Shown: positions 53,301-61,839, numbered from the stretch's first letter. The stretch: DNA of 64,000 nt from Jeongeupia chitinilytica (GCF_014652315.1 NZ_BMYO01000002.1:372001-436000), one strand, 5' to 3'. Numbers and translations are program-made. The notes: a model not told the origin generated them from the sequence alone.

Positions 53301-53828
53301 CTGACCACTGCGCTGCAGTTCGAGGTAGAAATTGCCGGCGAACTGCGCGCTCCACCACTGCGCGGCAGCCTGGGCCGCGTCGTAGTTGCCCGACAGCAGC
53401 GTCTGGCCGATTTCGCCTGAATGGCCTCCCGACAGGCACAGCAGGTGGCTGTTGTCGCCATCGGCAATCCAGTCCTTGCGCAGTTCTGCGCGGTCGCGGT
53501 ACTGGTTGTCGCGGTAGGCCCGGGTCAGCAGCTCGCACAAACGGCCGTAACCGTCGCGGTCGCGCGCCAGCAGCAGGGTACGAAAAGGCTTGTCGCGGTC
53601 CGCCTCGTTTTCGATCCACGCGTCGAGACCGATGATCGGCTTGATCCCTGCGCTGCGGCAGGCCTTGTAGTGCTTGACCAGTCCGAACAGGTTCATCAGG
53701 TCGGAAATGCCAAGCGCGGGCATGCCGAGTTTTTTGGCGTGTTTGACGGCATCGTCGATGCGGACGATACCGTCGGTCACGGAGAATTCGGAATGCAGGC
53801 GGAGATGGATGAAGGCGGGCTGATTCAT
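50391..53828 (-). CDS. dnaE: DNA polymerase III alpha subunit
   Basis: This 1145-residue replicative polymerase has an N-terminal PHP domain (FIHLRLHSEFSVTDGIVRID; LGMPALGISDLMNL), the palm with catalytic Asp in SMPDFDIDFCQDNRW and KFDFLGLRNLTII, the fingers, a tandem HhH (KGVGQGAVEQIVSERN) and an OB domain (DLQYLAGIVGGLRVKNGDRG). Length is normal for the DnaE1 type. It is a single gene with a short gap before the divergent phasin gene. Confidence 0.97.
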   Translation of the reverse strand: MNQPAFIHLRLHSEFSVTDGIVRIDDAVKHAKKLGMPALGISDLMNLFGLVKHYKACRSAGIKPIIGLDAWIENEADRDKPFRTLLLARDRDGYGRLCELLTRAYRDNQYRDRAELRKDWIADGDNSHLLCLSGGHSGEIGQTLLSGNYDAAQAAAQWWSAQFAGNFYLELQRSGQPECEPCVQGQLDLASDLGLPVVATHPIQFMAADDFKAHEARVCIAEGYMVADKRRPKLFTDDQYFKSPAEMAELFADLPEALANSVAIAQRCNLTVTLGKNYLPDFPTPDGMSLDDYLVHLAKEGLEARLAQLYPDTAARDAERPRYLERLKFETDTIIQMGFPGYFLIVADFIVWAKKNGCPVGPGRGSGAGSLVAYSLGITDIDPTAYALLFERFLNPERVSMPDFDIDFCQDNRWRVIEYVREKYGAEAVSQIATFGTMAAKAVVRDVGRVLDLPYMFCDGLSKMIPAAPGKHFSLDDAVEMVPELAERVRNEDEVKELWELALKLEGMTRNIGMHAGGVLIAPGQITDFCPVYQASGADASPVSMLDKDDVEQIGLVKFDFLGLRNLTIIELALQYIKEQTGEYLDLMSLGFEDQAAYQVFRDANTTAVFQVESDGMKRLLEKLQPDRFEDIIAVLALYRPGPLGSGMVDTFINRKKGLEVPDYFHPDLEKCLEPTYGVIVYQEQVMQISQIIGGYTLGGADMLRRAMGKKKPEEMAKHREMIADGAKTKGYDPALAEMLFDLMAKFAEYGFNKSHTAAYAVVSYHTAWLKAHHTAAFMAATMSSELDNTDQLKVFYDDCIEKNRLEILPPDINESVYRFVPVGKKQIRYALGAIKGVGQGAVEQIVSERNANGPFKDLYDFCRRTDKKEVNKRVLEALIRGGAFDAIDDHRARLMANVEQAMKLAETEAANANQNSLFDIFEPSAVPTVEPIEVPRWDDKVKLAEEKTALGHYLSGHPFDAHAKDLKGLIRTRLDRLESKRDLQYLAGIVGGLRVKNGDRGRMAFLQLDDGNAKIEVALYSEVFEAHRTKLKDDTLLVVAGKVSEDRFSGGLRVIADAVMDVPEARSHFARSLNLQINGNADAARLSSLLAAHGGGACPIEIDYRTQGARCALRLGLDWRVTLHDALIAELQAWLGNDAVKIRF

Positions 53829-53934
53829 CGCGCCATTCTAGCATCCCGGCGGGCTGGCTTTGCCGTTCGACAGTGGCCGGAGACAGGGGAAAAGTGGGGT
53901 GGCGGGAACTACGGCAGCGGTAGTCATGTTGCTA

Positions 53935-53949
53935 TTGTGCGATGCACAA
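53935..53949. promoter_or_regulatory. Dyad TTGTGC-GAT-GCACAA upstream of the phasin gene
   Basis: A perfect 6-bp inverted repeat with a three-base spacer lies about 80 bp before the phasin start. A second TGCACAAA (54005-54012) overlaps the SD. The right half runs into GCACAAAATAC, which resembles the 12-bp PhaR site reported for Ralstonia phasin control (GCA-M-M-A-A-W-T type). It is a plausible PhaR-like operator. Confidence 0.45.
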
Positions 53950-54026
53950 AATACCGCTTGACGTCGATCCGGACGTTGACGACAATGACATCACAATGTT
54001 GCAGTGCACAAAGGAGATACACCATC

Positions 54027-54566
54027 ATGTTCAACGTCAACAAGTTTGCTGAAATCAATCAGGCCAACCTCGAGAAGTCGCTGCGCCTGAGCCAGATCGC
54101 CCTCGGCGGTGTCGAGCGTCTCGTCAACCTGCAGCTCGGCATTGCCCGTGACCTGCTGGCCGAAAATGTCGAAACCGCCAAGTCGCTGGCCGAAGTCAAG
54201 GACGTGCAGGGTCTGGTCAACCTGCAGCGCCAGCTGGCACAGCCGGCCGTCGAAAAGACGCTGGGCGTGGCCCGTACCGTGTTCGACGCTGCCAGCGCAA
54301 CGCATCACGAGCTGAACGCCCTGATCGAAGAGCAGGTGCTGTCGTTCAACAAGAATCTGGTTGGCACGCTCGACAGCGCGATCCAGAACGCCCCGGCAGG
54401 TACCGGTGCGGCCGTAAGCGCACTGCGCAGCGCGGTTGAAACGGCCAGCAACGCCTACGATGCCGTTGCCAAGACCACGCAGAAGCTGGCGAACGAGTTC
54501 GTCGAAGCGACCACCAACGGCGTCGAACAGACCGTGAAGGCCGCGTCGCGCAAGGCCGCAGTCTGA
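54027..54566 (+). CDS. phaP: Phasin family protein
   Basis: This 179-residue amphipathic helical protein coats PHA granules. MFNVNKFAEINQANLEKSLRL, GVERLVNLQLGIARDLLAEN and DVQGLVNLQRQLAQPAVEK match the phasin_2 pattern. The C-terminus is Ala/Lys-rich (VKAASRKAAV). It has a strong SD (AAGGAGAT) and a terminator, indicating a highly expressed single gene. The symbol phaP is by family, and several paralogues are common. Confidence 0.9.
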   Translation: MFNVNKFAEINQANLEKSLRLSQIALGGVERLVNLQLGIARDLLAENVETAKSLAEVKDVQGLVNLQRQLAQPAVEKTLGVARTVFDAASATHHELNALIEEQVLSFNKNLVGTLDSAIQNAPAGTGAAVSALRSAVETASNAYDAVAKTTQKLANEFVEATTNGVEQTVKAASRKAAV

Positions 54567-54599
54567 ACAGGTGATCAAGTCCGGAAACGGACGTGACGA

Positions 54600-54630
54600 A
54601 ACAAACAGCCGCCTTCGGGCGGCTGTTTGC
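54600..54630 (+). terminator. Intrinsic terminator after the phasin gene
   Basis: ACAGCCGCC-TTCG-GGCGGCTGT has a stable tetraloop and a short T-rich tail, 33 bp after the phasin stop. It also faces the convergent gene ending at 54639. Confidence 0.8.
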
Positions 54631-54638
54631 ATTTGGGT

Positions 54639-55340
54639 TCAACTCACCGCAGCGGGAAGCGCCGGAATGCTGAGCAGCAACTGCGCCAGCTGCGTTGCCG
54701 GCGCAATGGGGGCGGGAGGTTGCTTGCCGGGAAAATAGTGCTGCAGTGACGCCGGAATGGGGTGAACGGGCTCGAAAGGCTGTTCCGCCGTCATGCCGAG
54801 ATAGCGCAATGCATCCTGTTGGGCCTGGGCCAGCGTGGTCTGGGTGATTTGCTGCCAGATGGCCGGATCGTAAGCCCACTGCGCACGTGGGGTTCCGCCC
54901 AGCCAGCCGAGGATGGCCAGCGTCTGTACTTGCCATTGTTGCAATAGTGAAGCAACGAAGGCGGCCGAACCTCCGCTGCCAAGGTGCAGCCAGGCTTGTC
55001 GGGCCGGCGGCGCGAGCGCATCCAGCAGCGGAGCGGTCTCGGCAAGGGACCTGGCGCTACCACCGGCGCCGATCATCCAGCCGAAACGCTGTGCTTGTGT
55101 GGTGTCGCCATGCACCACGACGTCGACAATCGTCAGTTCCGGGCGTAGCAATCGTTGCAGATCGTCGAGTGTGCCGTTGACGAGTACGACCCGGCCCCTT
55201 GCGGGTAGCGGTGGTGCGCCGTCCGGAGGAAGTGGCAGCCAGTGATAAGGGGCAGGATCACGCTCGCTGGCGCGCGCAGCCAGCGCATCGATCAGCGTGG
55301 GCGGCGCCAGTACCGGAATGGATGGCGCCGCTTTGGGCAT
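54639..55340 (-). CDS. Unrecognised protein with remote beta-hydroxyacid dehydrogenase-like features
   Basis: This is a 233-residue soluble protein. I do not recognise a named family. The middle (RGRVVLVNGTLDDLQRLL, GDTTQAQRFGWMIGAGGSAR, LAETAPLLDALAPPARQAW, LHLGSGGSAAFVASLLQQWQ) follows the order of 6-phosphogluconate/3-hydroxyisobutyrate dehydrogenases: G-G-x-A, G-G-S, P-L-L, G-x-G-x-x-x-x-x-K/N. The N-terminal dinucleotide motif and catalytic Lys are absent, so activity is doubtful. It starts three bases after the fnr stop and is probably co-transcribed with fnr. Confidence 0.6.
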   Translation of the reverse strand: MPKAAPSIPVLAPPTLIDALAARASERDPAPYHWLPLPPDGAPPLPARGRVVLVNGTLDDLQRLLRPELTIVDVVVHGDTTQAQRFGWMIGAGGSARSLAETAPLLDALAPPARQAWLHLGSGGSAAFVASLLQQWQVQTLAILGWLGGTPRAQWAYDPAIWQQITQTTLAQAQQDALRYLGMTAEQPFEPVHPIPASLQHYFPGKQPPAPIAPATQLAQLLLSIPALPAAVS

Positions 55341-55343
55341 CGC

Positions 55344-56087
55344 TCAGCCCTGGCAGCTGTTGACCAGCTGTTTGAGGCCGTCGACGTCGCGAAGTTCGAT
55401 CAGGCGGTTCTGGACCTTGATCAGTCCCTGATCCTGGAACTTGGACAGCGTACGGCTGACCGTTTCGAGTTTGAGGCCGAGATAGCTGCCGATTTCCTCG
55501 CGCGTCATCCGCAGATGGAAGCTCATCGACGAATAGCCGCGAATCTGGAAGCGTTGCGAGAGGTTCAGCAGGAAGGCCGCGATCCGCTCTTCGGCCTTCA
55601 TATTGCCAAGCAACAGCATCACGCCGTGATCGCGAACGATCTCCCTGCTCATGACCCGGTAGAAATGGTGCTGCAGGGCGGGAATCTTGCGAGACAGCGA
55701 TTCCATTTCCTCGAACGGCAGCTCGCAGACCTCGCTGTCTTCGAGTGCAACGGCGTCGCAGGTGTAATGGTCGGCGCTGATCGCGTCCATGCCCATCAGC
55801 TCGCCGCTCATGTGGAAACCGGTGACCTGCTCGCGACCGTCCTCGGAGACGACGCTGGTCTTGAAGAAACCGACCCTTACCGCATACAGCGCCCGGAACG
55901 GCTCGCCGGCGCGGTACAGCGCTTCACCACGCTTGATGGGTTTGCCCTGACCGATCAGTTCGTCAACCTGCTTCATTTCCTCCGCGTTCAACTCGTTGGG
56001 CAGACAGAGCTCGCGCAAGCTGCAGTTGGAACAAGCCTGACGCAGCTGCTTGAAGGTGATGTCACGCGGTTGAAGGGCGGTTTGCAT
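55344..56087 (-). CDS. fnr: FNR-type oxygen-responsive transcription regulator
   Basis: This 247-residue CRP/FNR protein senses oxygen through a [4Fe-4S] cluster. N-terminal ligands are C19, C22 and C28 in ACSNCSLRELC, and the fourth is in HYTCDAVAL. The cyclic-nucleotide-like barrel and the HTH (MTREEIGSYLGLKLETVSRTLSKF) are complete. E-x-x-S-R in the recognition helix predicts the TTGAT-N4-ATCAA site. One such perfect site lies at 56156-56169, next to this gene. Confidence 0.95.
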   Translation of the reverse strand: MQTALQPRDITFKQLRQACSNCSLRELCLPNELNAEEMKQVDELIGQGKPIKRGEALYRAGEPFRALYAVRVGFFKTSVVSEDGREQVTGFHMSGELMGMDAISADHYTCDAVALEDSEVCELPFEEMESLSRKIPALQHHFYRVMSREIVRDHGVMLLLGNMKAEERIAAFLLNLSQRFQIRGYSSMSFHLRMTREEIGSYLGLKLETVSRTLSKFQDQGLIKVQNRLIELRDVDGLKQLVNSCQG

Positions 56088-56155
56088 GGCGGCGCTCTAC
56101 AGGTAAGTGGGCAATGAGGCGGATGACCGATTACCGCTAGGCGGATAATCGGGCT

Positions 56156-56169
56156 TTGATCGCCATCAA
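56156..56169. promoter_or_regulatory. FNR box TTGAT-CGCC-ATCAA
   Basis: A perfect match to the FNR consensus lies between the divergent fnr and hemN genes, 69 bp from the fnr start and 71 bp from the hemN start. It suits anaerobic activation of hemN and autoregulation of fnr. Confidence 0.9.
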
Positions 56170-56240
56170 GATTGCATGTGTTGATTATCGGCAAGCTCGT
56201 ACTTGAGCACAACCAAGCAAAATACCACCTGGCGATCACC

Positions 56241-57626
56241 ATGAATAATCAACAAATCGAATTCGACCGTGCGCTGATCCAGCGTCACGACGGCAAGGGG
56301 CCTCGCTATACCTCGTACCCGACGGCGGACCGTTTCGGGGCGATGGCCGCCAGCGATTATCTAGGACGACTGACTCAGCGGCAACCCGGCACGCTGACCC
56401 ACCCGCTCTCGCTGTATTTCCATATCCCGTTCTGCGACACGATTTGTTATTACTGCGCCTGCAACAAGATCATCACCAAGGACCGAAGTCGGGCCGAGCG
56501 CTATCTCGACTATCTCGAGCGCGAAATGGATCTGCAATGCGCCGATCTGCAGTACAAGCCACGCGTCAAACAGTTGCATTTCGGCGGCGGCACGCCGACT
56601 TTCCTGTCGGATGCGCAGTTCGAACGACTGATGGGCGCAATCCGTCAGCGGTTCGACCTCGACCCCGCGGGCGAGTTCTCGATCGAGATCGATCCGCGCA
56701 AGGTGTCCGTCGAGATGGTCTGCCTACTGGCCGATCTTGGCCTGAACCGGATGAGTGTTGGCGTGCAGGACTTCACCCCGGAAGTCCAGAAAGCGGTGAA
56801 CCGGGTGCAAAGCGAGGCCGAGACCCGCATCGTCATCGACGCGGCCCGTTCGGCCGGCTTTCGTTCGATCAATCTTGACCTGATTTACGGTTTGCCACTG
56901 CAGACGCCGGCACGAGTGCGCGACACGCTGGCCACGGTGATCGACATCCGGCCCGAGCGGATCGCGTTGTACAACTACGCCCACCTGCCTGATCGTTTTC
57001 CGCCGCAACGGCGGATCAACGACGACGAATTGCCGTCGGCGGAGGTCAAACTCGACATCCTGCAGGCGAGCATCGAGCAACTGCTCGCGGCAGGTTACTG
57101 CTACATCGGCATGGACCATTTTGCCCTGCCCGACGACGAGCTGTCGGTTGCGCAACGACACGGCCGACTGCACCGGAACTTCCAGGGGTATTCGACCCAT
57201 GCCGATTGCGACCTGATGGCTTTCGGCGCATCGGCGATCGGCAAGATGGGCGCGGCCTACGTACAGAACCATCGCAGTGTCGACGACTATTATTCCGCGC
57301 TTGATGCCGGAACACTCCCGGTGACGCGCGGCATGACCCTCAGTGCCGACGATCTGTTGCGCCGGGCGGTGATCCAGTCGCTGATGTGCCAGTTCGAGCT
57401 GGTGTTCCAGCCGTTCGAGATCGCGTATCTGGTTGATTTTCGGGGGTACTTTGCGGAAGAATTGCGCCGGCTCGCCGAACTTGAAGCCGACGGGCTGGTC
57501 GAGATCGGCTACGACAGGATCACCGTGACGGCCAAGGGGCGGTTGCTGGTGCGTTCCGTCGCGATGGTATTTGATCGCTATCTCGGCACTGCAGCGACGT
57601 CGGCCCGCTATTCCAAACTGATCTGA
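56241..57626 (+). CDS. hemN: Oxygen-independent coproporphyrinogen III oxidase
   Basis: This 461-residue radical-SAM enzyme decarboxylates coproporphyrinogen III when oxygen is low. The cluster motif C-x3-C-x2-C is in YFHIPFCDTICYYCACNK. QLHFGGGTPTFLSDAQF, MSVGVQDFTPEVQKAVNRVQ and YSTHADCDLMAFGASAIGKM follow. The N-terminal HDGKGPRYTSYPTADRF is the trip-wire typical of true HemN rather than of HemW. The start is MNNQQIEFDRAL at 56241. Regulation by FNR is likely from the adjacent box. Confidence 0.96.
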   Translation: MNNQQIEFDRALIQRHDGKGPRYTSYPTADRFGAMAASDYLGRLTQRQPGTLTHPLSLYFHIPFCDTICYYCACNKIITKDRSRAERYLDYLEREMDLQCADLQYKPRVKQLHFGGGTPTFLSDAQFERLMGAIRQRFDLDPAGEFSIEIDPRKVSVEMVCLLADLGLNRMSVGVQDFTPEVQKAVNRVQSEAETRIVIDAARSAGFRSINLDLIYGLPLQTPARVRDTLATVIDIRPERIALYNYAHLPDRFPPQRRINDDELPSAEVKLDILQASIEQLLAAGYCYIGMDHFALPDDELSVAQRHGRLHRNFQGYSTHADCDLMAFGASAIGKMGAAYVQNHRSVDDYYSALDAGTLPVTRGMTLSADDLLRRAVIQSLMCQFELVFQPFEIAYLVDFRGYFAEELRRLAELEADGLVEIGYDRITVTAKGRLLVRSVAMVFDRYLGTAATSARYSKLI

Positions 57627-57639
57627 TTCCCGGGGGCGC

Positions 57640-58299
57640 ATGCCCGAATACAACCTGCTGGCGCTCTTTCTGGCCGGCCTGCTTGGCGGTGGCCACTGTC
57701 TGGGCATGTGCAGTGGCGTCGTTACCGCCTTCAGCCTGCAGTTGCCTGCAGGCGCGCGCTGGCCTTATCACCTCGGTTTCAACGCCGGCCGGATTGCCGG
57801 CTATGCGTTGATCGGCGCTTTGCTTGGCACCGTGGGCTCGTTCAGCGTACTGCTGCAACTCCAGTTGCTGAAAACGGTGCTGTTCGTCCTCGCCCAGCTG
57901 CTGATGATCGCCTTGGGTGTCTATCTCGCAGGTTGGGCCAACTGGCTGACCCGGATCGAGCGGCTGGGTGTCCCGGTGTGGCAACGGGTCCAGCCACTGC
58001 TTCGCCGAGCGTTGCCGATCAGGCGCTGGCCGCAAACACTATGGGTTGGCCTGTTGTGGGGCTGGCTACCTTGCGGCCTGGTCTACACCGCCAGCATCAC
58101 TGCACTGGCTACCGCGTCACCGTTGAAAGGAATGCTTGCAATGCTGTCCTTCGGACTCGGGACGTTGCCGAATCTGCTACTCATCGGTTCAATGACACAA
58201 CGGCTGCAACGCGTGTTCCGTCATCGCTGGGCCAGAAACCTGATCGGTGCCTCGTTCGTCGTCTGGGCGCTGTGGCAATTGATGTCGTTCTGGCGATGA
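57640..58299 (+). CDS. Sulfite exporter TauE/SafE-family (DsbD-like) membrane protein
   Basis: This 219-residue protein has six predicted helices. LFLAGLLGGGHCLGMCSGVV contains a C-x3-C pair typical of the group linked to cbb3-oxidase assembly and copper handling, not of general sulfite exporters. LLWGWLPCGLVYTASITAL is the second conserved segment. It follows hemN by 13 bp, an arrangement common in betaproteobacteria together with FNR, and is probably expressed in low oxygen. Confidence 0.82.
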   Translation: MPEYNLLALFLAGLLGGGHCLGMCSGVVTAFSLQLPAGARWPYHLGFNAGRIAGYALIGALLGTVGSFSVLLQLQLLKTVLFVLAQLLMIALGVYLAGWANWLTRIERLGVPVWQRVQPLLRRALPIRRWPQTLWVGLLWGWLPCGLVYTASITALATASPLKGMLAMLSFGLGTLPNLLLIGSMTQRLQRVFRHRWARNLIGASFVVWALWQLMSFWR

Positions 58300-58427
58300 T
58301 CGTGGTATCGGTGCATCAACCAGGAACAATTTGATAATGTACTGATTTTAAAGGAATTTATTGTTGTTTTTCCTGTCTTCGCAGCAGCAGGCAGGAGCGC
58401 TCTCTACGGCGAAGTGGAGGGCGGCGT

Positions 58428-58434
58428 CTATAAC
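58428..58434 (+). promoter_or_regulatory. Possible sigmaS-type -10 before prkA
   Basis: CTATAAC, 72 bp before the prkA start, resembles the sigmaS -10 (CTATACT), with no recognisable -35. The Escherichia homologues yeaGH are RpoS-dependent, which makes the site plausible. The sequence evidence alone is weak. Confidence 0.3.
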
Positions 58435-58505
58435 GGAAACAGGCCCGACCCGCCAAGCATTGTTCTCCCCAGGGCCATTCCGAAACTCACCCGCGGAGGT
58501 GTGTC

Positions 58506-60428
58506 ATGGACGTGTTCGACAACTTTTCATCCCGTTACGAGCGCACCCGCGAGGAAGAGCTCAGCCTGAGGGATTACCTGGAGCTGTGCAAACAGGACAA
58601 GTCCGCTTACGCAACAGCGTCCGAACGGATGCTGATGGCAATCGGCGAACCGGAAATGATCGACACCCGACTGGATTCGCGGCTGTCGCGCATCTTCCAG
58701 AACAAGGTGATCCGGCTTTATCCCGCGTTCCGCGAGTTTTACGGCATGGAGGAGGTGATCGAGCAGGTCGTTGCCTACTTCCGGCATGCCGCGCAAGGGC
58801 TTGAGGAAAAGAAACAGATTCTCTATCTGCTGGGCCCGGTCGGTGGCGGCAAGAGCTCGATTGCCGAAAAGCTCAAGGAGCTGATGGAGAAGGTCCCCTT
58901 TTACGCGATCAAGGGCAGCCCGCTGCACGAATCGCCACTGGGGCTCTTCAACAGTGACGAGGACGGGCAGATTCTTGAAGAGGAATACGGCATTCCTCGG
59001 CGTTATCTGCGCGCGATTCCCAGTCCGTGGGCGGTAAAGCGGCTGCACGAGTTCAATGGCGACATCAACCAGTTCCGCGTGGTCAAGCGCTACCCGTCGG
59101 TGCTCAAGCAGGTTGCGATTGCCAAGACCGAGCCGGGCGACGAAAACAACCAGGACATCTCTTCGCTGGTCGGCAAGGTCGACATCCGCAAGCTGGAGAA
59201 GTACGCACAGGACGATCCGGATGCCTACAGCTACTCCGGGGGGCTGTGCCTTGCAAATCAGGGTTTGCTTGAGTTTGTCGAAATGTTCAAGGCCCCGATC
59301 AAGGTGCTGCATCCGTTGCTGACTGCTACGCAGGAAGGCAATTTCAAGGGCACCGAAGGGTTTGGCGCAATTCCGTTCGAGGGCATCATTCTTGCCCACT
59401 CGAACGAATCGGAATGGAAGCAGTTCAAGAACAACCGCAACAACGAAGCGTTTCTGGACCGGATTTACATCGTCAAGGTGCCGTATTGCCTGCGGGTGAC
59501 CGAGGAAACGCAGATTTACGACAAACTGCTGCGCAATTCCTCGCTGGCACATGCACCGTGCGCGCCGGGAACGCTGAAAATGATGTCGCAGTTCTCCGTG
59601 CTGTCGCGGCTGAAAGAGCCGGAGAATTCAAGCCAGTTCTCGAAAATGCTGGTCTACGACGGCGACAATCTCAAGGATATCGACCCGAAGGCGAAGTCGA
59701 TTCAAGAGTACCGCGACTTTGCCGGCGTCGACGAAGGCATGAACGGGCTGTCAACGCGATTTGCGTTCAAGATCCTGTCCAAGGTGTTCAACTTCGATCA
59801 TCAGGAAGTGGCGGCCAACCCGGTGCATTTGCTGTACGTACTCGAGCAGCAGATCGAGCGTGAGCAGTTCTCGCAAGAGATCGAGCAGAAGTACATTTCC
59901 TACATCAAGGAATATCTCGCACCGAAATACGTTGAGTTCATTGGCAAGGAAATCCAGACCGCTTATCTGGAAAGCTACTCCGAGTACGGGCAGAACATTT
60001 TCGATCGATACGTGACCTTTGCCGACTACTGGATCCAGGATCAGGAGTACCGCGATCCGGACACCGGCGAATCGTTCGACCGCAACTCGCTCAACAACGA
60101 GCTGGAGAAAATCGAGAAGCCGGCAGGCATCTCCAATCCCAAGGATTTCCGCAACGAAATCGTCAATTTCGTGTTGCGGGCGCGTGCCAACAACGCCGGC
60201 AAAAATCCGGCTTGGACCAGCTATGAAAAGCTGCGCACGGTGATCGAGAAGAAAATGTTCTCGAATACCGAGGAGCTGTTGCCAGTGATTTCGTTCAATG
60301 CCAAGGCGAGCGCCGAGGAGCACCGCAAGCACGAGGACTTCGTCAACCGGATGGTGACCAAGGGCTACACGCCCAAGCAGGTACGCTTGTTGTGCGAATG
60401 GTATTTGCGGGTCAGGAAGTCATCGTGA
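58506..60428 (+). CDS. prkA: PrkA-family serine protein kinase (YeaG-like)
   Basis: This 640-residue protein has an N-terminal AAA+ domain with Walker A GPVGGGKS (residues 110-117) and AHSNESEW later. A C-terminal kinase-like region is unlike eukaryotic-type kinases. SGGLCLANQGLLEFVEMFKA and TQEGNFKGTEGFGAIPFEGI are conserved in YeaG/PrkA. In enterobacteria YeaG acts with YeaH in nitrogen starvation and stationary phase. It is the first gene of the three-gene module with yeaH and spoVR. GCGGAGG is the SD. Confidence 0.95.
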   Translation: MDVFDNFSSRYERTREEELSLRDYLELCKQDKSAYATASERMLMAIGEPEMIDTRLDSRLSRIFQNKVIRLYPAFREFYGMEEVIEQVVAYFRHAAQGLEEKKQILYLLGPVGGGKSSIAEKLKELMEKVPFYAIKGSPLHESPLGLFNSDEDGQILEEEYGIPRRYLRAIPSPWAVKRLHEFNGDINQFRVVKRYPSVLKQVAIAKTEPGDENNQDISSLVGKVDIRKLEKYAQDDPDAYSYSGGLCLANQGLLEFVEMFKAPIKVLHPLLTATQEGNFKGTEGFGAIPFEGIILAHSNESEWKQFKNNRNNEAFLDRIYIVKVPYCLRVTEETQIYDKLLRNSSLAHAPCAPGTLKMMSQFSVLSRLKEPENSSQFSKMLVYDGDNLKDIDPKAKSIQEYRDFAGVDEGMNGLSTRFAFKILSKVFNFDHQEVAANPVHLLYVLEQQIEREQFSQEIEQKYISYIKEYLAPKYVEFIGKEIQTAYLESYSEYGQNIFDRYVTFADYWIQDQEYRDPDTGESFDRNSLNNELEKIEKPAGISNPKDFRNEIVNFVLRARANNAGKNPAWTSYEKLRTVIEKKMFSNTEELLPVISFNAKASAEEHRKHEDFVNRMVTKGYTPKQVRLLCEWYLRVRKSS

Positions 60429-60445
60429 ACCAGTAGGGGTAGGAC

Positions 60446-60553
60446 GTGAGGTGTAGGGCCAAATCAGACCCGGGACCATCCGGGAAGTGCTTCGCGGCAG
60501 GCGTCGCGCAGCCAGAACCCGCCAGACACCTTCGCCTCACCCTCGCACCTCAC
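60446..60553 (+). other. Structured prkA-yeaH intergenic region
   Basis: The 136-bp gap has the far-separated inverted repeat GTGAGGTG (60446-60453) and CACCTCAC (60546-60553), the latter just before the yeaH SD. A small CCCGG/CCGGG hairpin lies inside. If folded, the long stem would hold the yeaH SD near its base and could set the PrkA:YeaH ratio. No ORF is supported here. Confidence 0.35.
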
Positions 60554-60564
60554 TGGGGATTGCC

Positions 60565-61839
60565 ATGTTTCAGCTGATCGATCGACGTTTGAACGGCAAG
60601 AACAAGTCTGCGGTCAATCGTGACCGGTTCTTGCGGCGATTCAAGTCGCAAATCAAGGGTGCCGTTGCCAAGGCGATCAAGGATCGCTCGATTACCGACA
60701 TCGAGCACGGTGAGAAAGTCTCGATTCCGGTGCGCGATACCAGCGAGCCGACGCTGGGGCATGCGCATGGCGGGGTATGGGAACGCGTTTTTCCGGGAAA
60801 CAAGGAGTACATCCGTGGAGACGAGATCGAACGGCCCGAGGGCGGTGGTGCCGACGGCCGAGGCGGCGCGGGTCAGGGCGGCGACGGCGAGGACGATTTC
60901 GTTTTCGAGCTGACCAAGGAGGAATTTCTCAATTTCTTCTTCGACGACCTGGAGTTGCCGAACCTCATCAAGACCCAGCTGCAGCAGACGGTCGTACTGA
61001 AGCCGGTAAGGGCGGGTTTCACCAGCGACGGAACACCGACGAACATTCATGTTCTGCGCAGCCTTCGCTCCGCACTGGGGCGGCGCATTGCCTTGTCGGC
61101 CACGCCGCTGGACGAACTCAACGCGGCGCAGGAACGGCTGGACGAAATTCTGGAAAGCGAGGACGAGCATTCTCCCGAAGTTCATGTGCTGCAGTCGCAG
61201 ATCCGGATGCTGAAGAACCGCTTGATGAACATCCCGTTCATTGATCCGTTTGACCTGCGTTACACCAATCGTATCCGGGTGCCGAGTCCGACCACGCAAG
61301 CGGTCATGTTTTGCGTGATGGACGTCAGCGGCTCGATGGACGAATACAAGAAAGACATCGCCAAACGTTTCTTCATTCTGCTGTACCTGTTCCTGCTCCG
61401 GGTGTACGAGCGCATCGAAGTGGTGTTCATCCGTCACCATACCCAAGCGTTCGAGGTCAACGAAGACGAGTTCTTTCACGCGCGTGACACCGGTGGGACG
61501 GTGGTGTCATCGGCACTCAAGCTCGTGAAGAAGACGATTGAGCAGCGATATAGCTCGGTCGACTGGAACATCTATGTGGCGCAGGCGTCGGATGGCGACA
61601 ACTGGGACTCCGATTCTCCCCAATGCCGGACGATTCTGAACGAAGAGTTGCTGCCGCTGGTTCAGTATTACGCCTACGTCGAAATCACCGAGGGCGAACC
61701 GCAAAACCTCTGGTTCGAGTATGAAATGGTCGCCCAGCAGCATGCGCAGTTTGCGATGCGGCGGATCAAGACGGCAGCCGAAATCTGGCCGGTTTTCCAC
61801 GACCTGTTCAAGAAAACGTCGATACACGCGGGAGGCTGA
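60565..61839 (+). CDS. yeaH: YeaH/DUF444 family protein
   Basis: This 424-residue protein starts MFQLIDRRLNGKNKSAVNRD. A Gly-rich stretch (GGGADGRGGAGQGGDG, about residues 92-108) separates the basic N-terminal part from a vWA-like C-terminal domain with MIDAS-type VMDVSGSMDEYKKDIAKRF. RIRVPSPTTQAVMFC precedes it. It acts with PrkA in stress survival. The stop is directly followed by the spoVR ATG with no gap, implying coupling. The ATG at 60565 has a GGGGA SD. An upstream extension is not conserved. Confidence 0.93.
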   Translation: MFQLIDRRLNGKNKSAVNRDRFLRRFKSQIKGAVAKAIKDRSITDIEHGEKVSIPVRDTSEPTLGHAHGGVWERVFPGNKEYIRGDEIERPEGGGADGRGGAGQGGDGEDDFVFELTKEEFLNFFFDDLELPNLIKTQLQQTVVLKPVRAGFTSDGTPTNIHVLRSLRSALGRRIALSATPLDELNAAQERLDEILESEDEHSPEVHVLQSQIRMLKNRLMNIPFIDPFDLRYTNRIRVPSPTTQAVMFCVMDVSGSMDEYKKDIAKRFFILLYLFLLRVYERIEVVFIRHHTQAFEVNEDEFFHARDTGGTVVSSALKLVKKTIEQRYSSVDWNIYVAQASDGDNWDSDSPQCRTILNEELLPLVQYYAYVEITEGEPQNLWFEYEMVAQQHAQFAMRRIKTAAEIWPVFHDLFKKTSIHAGG

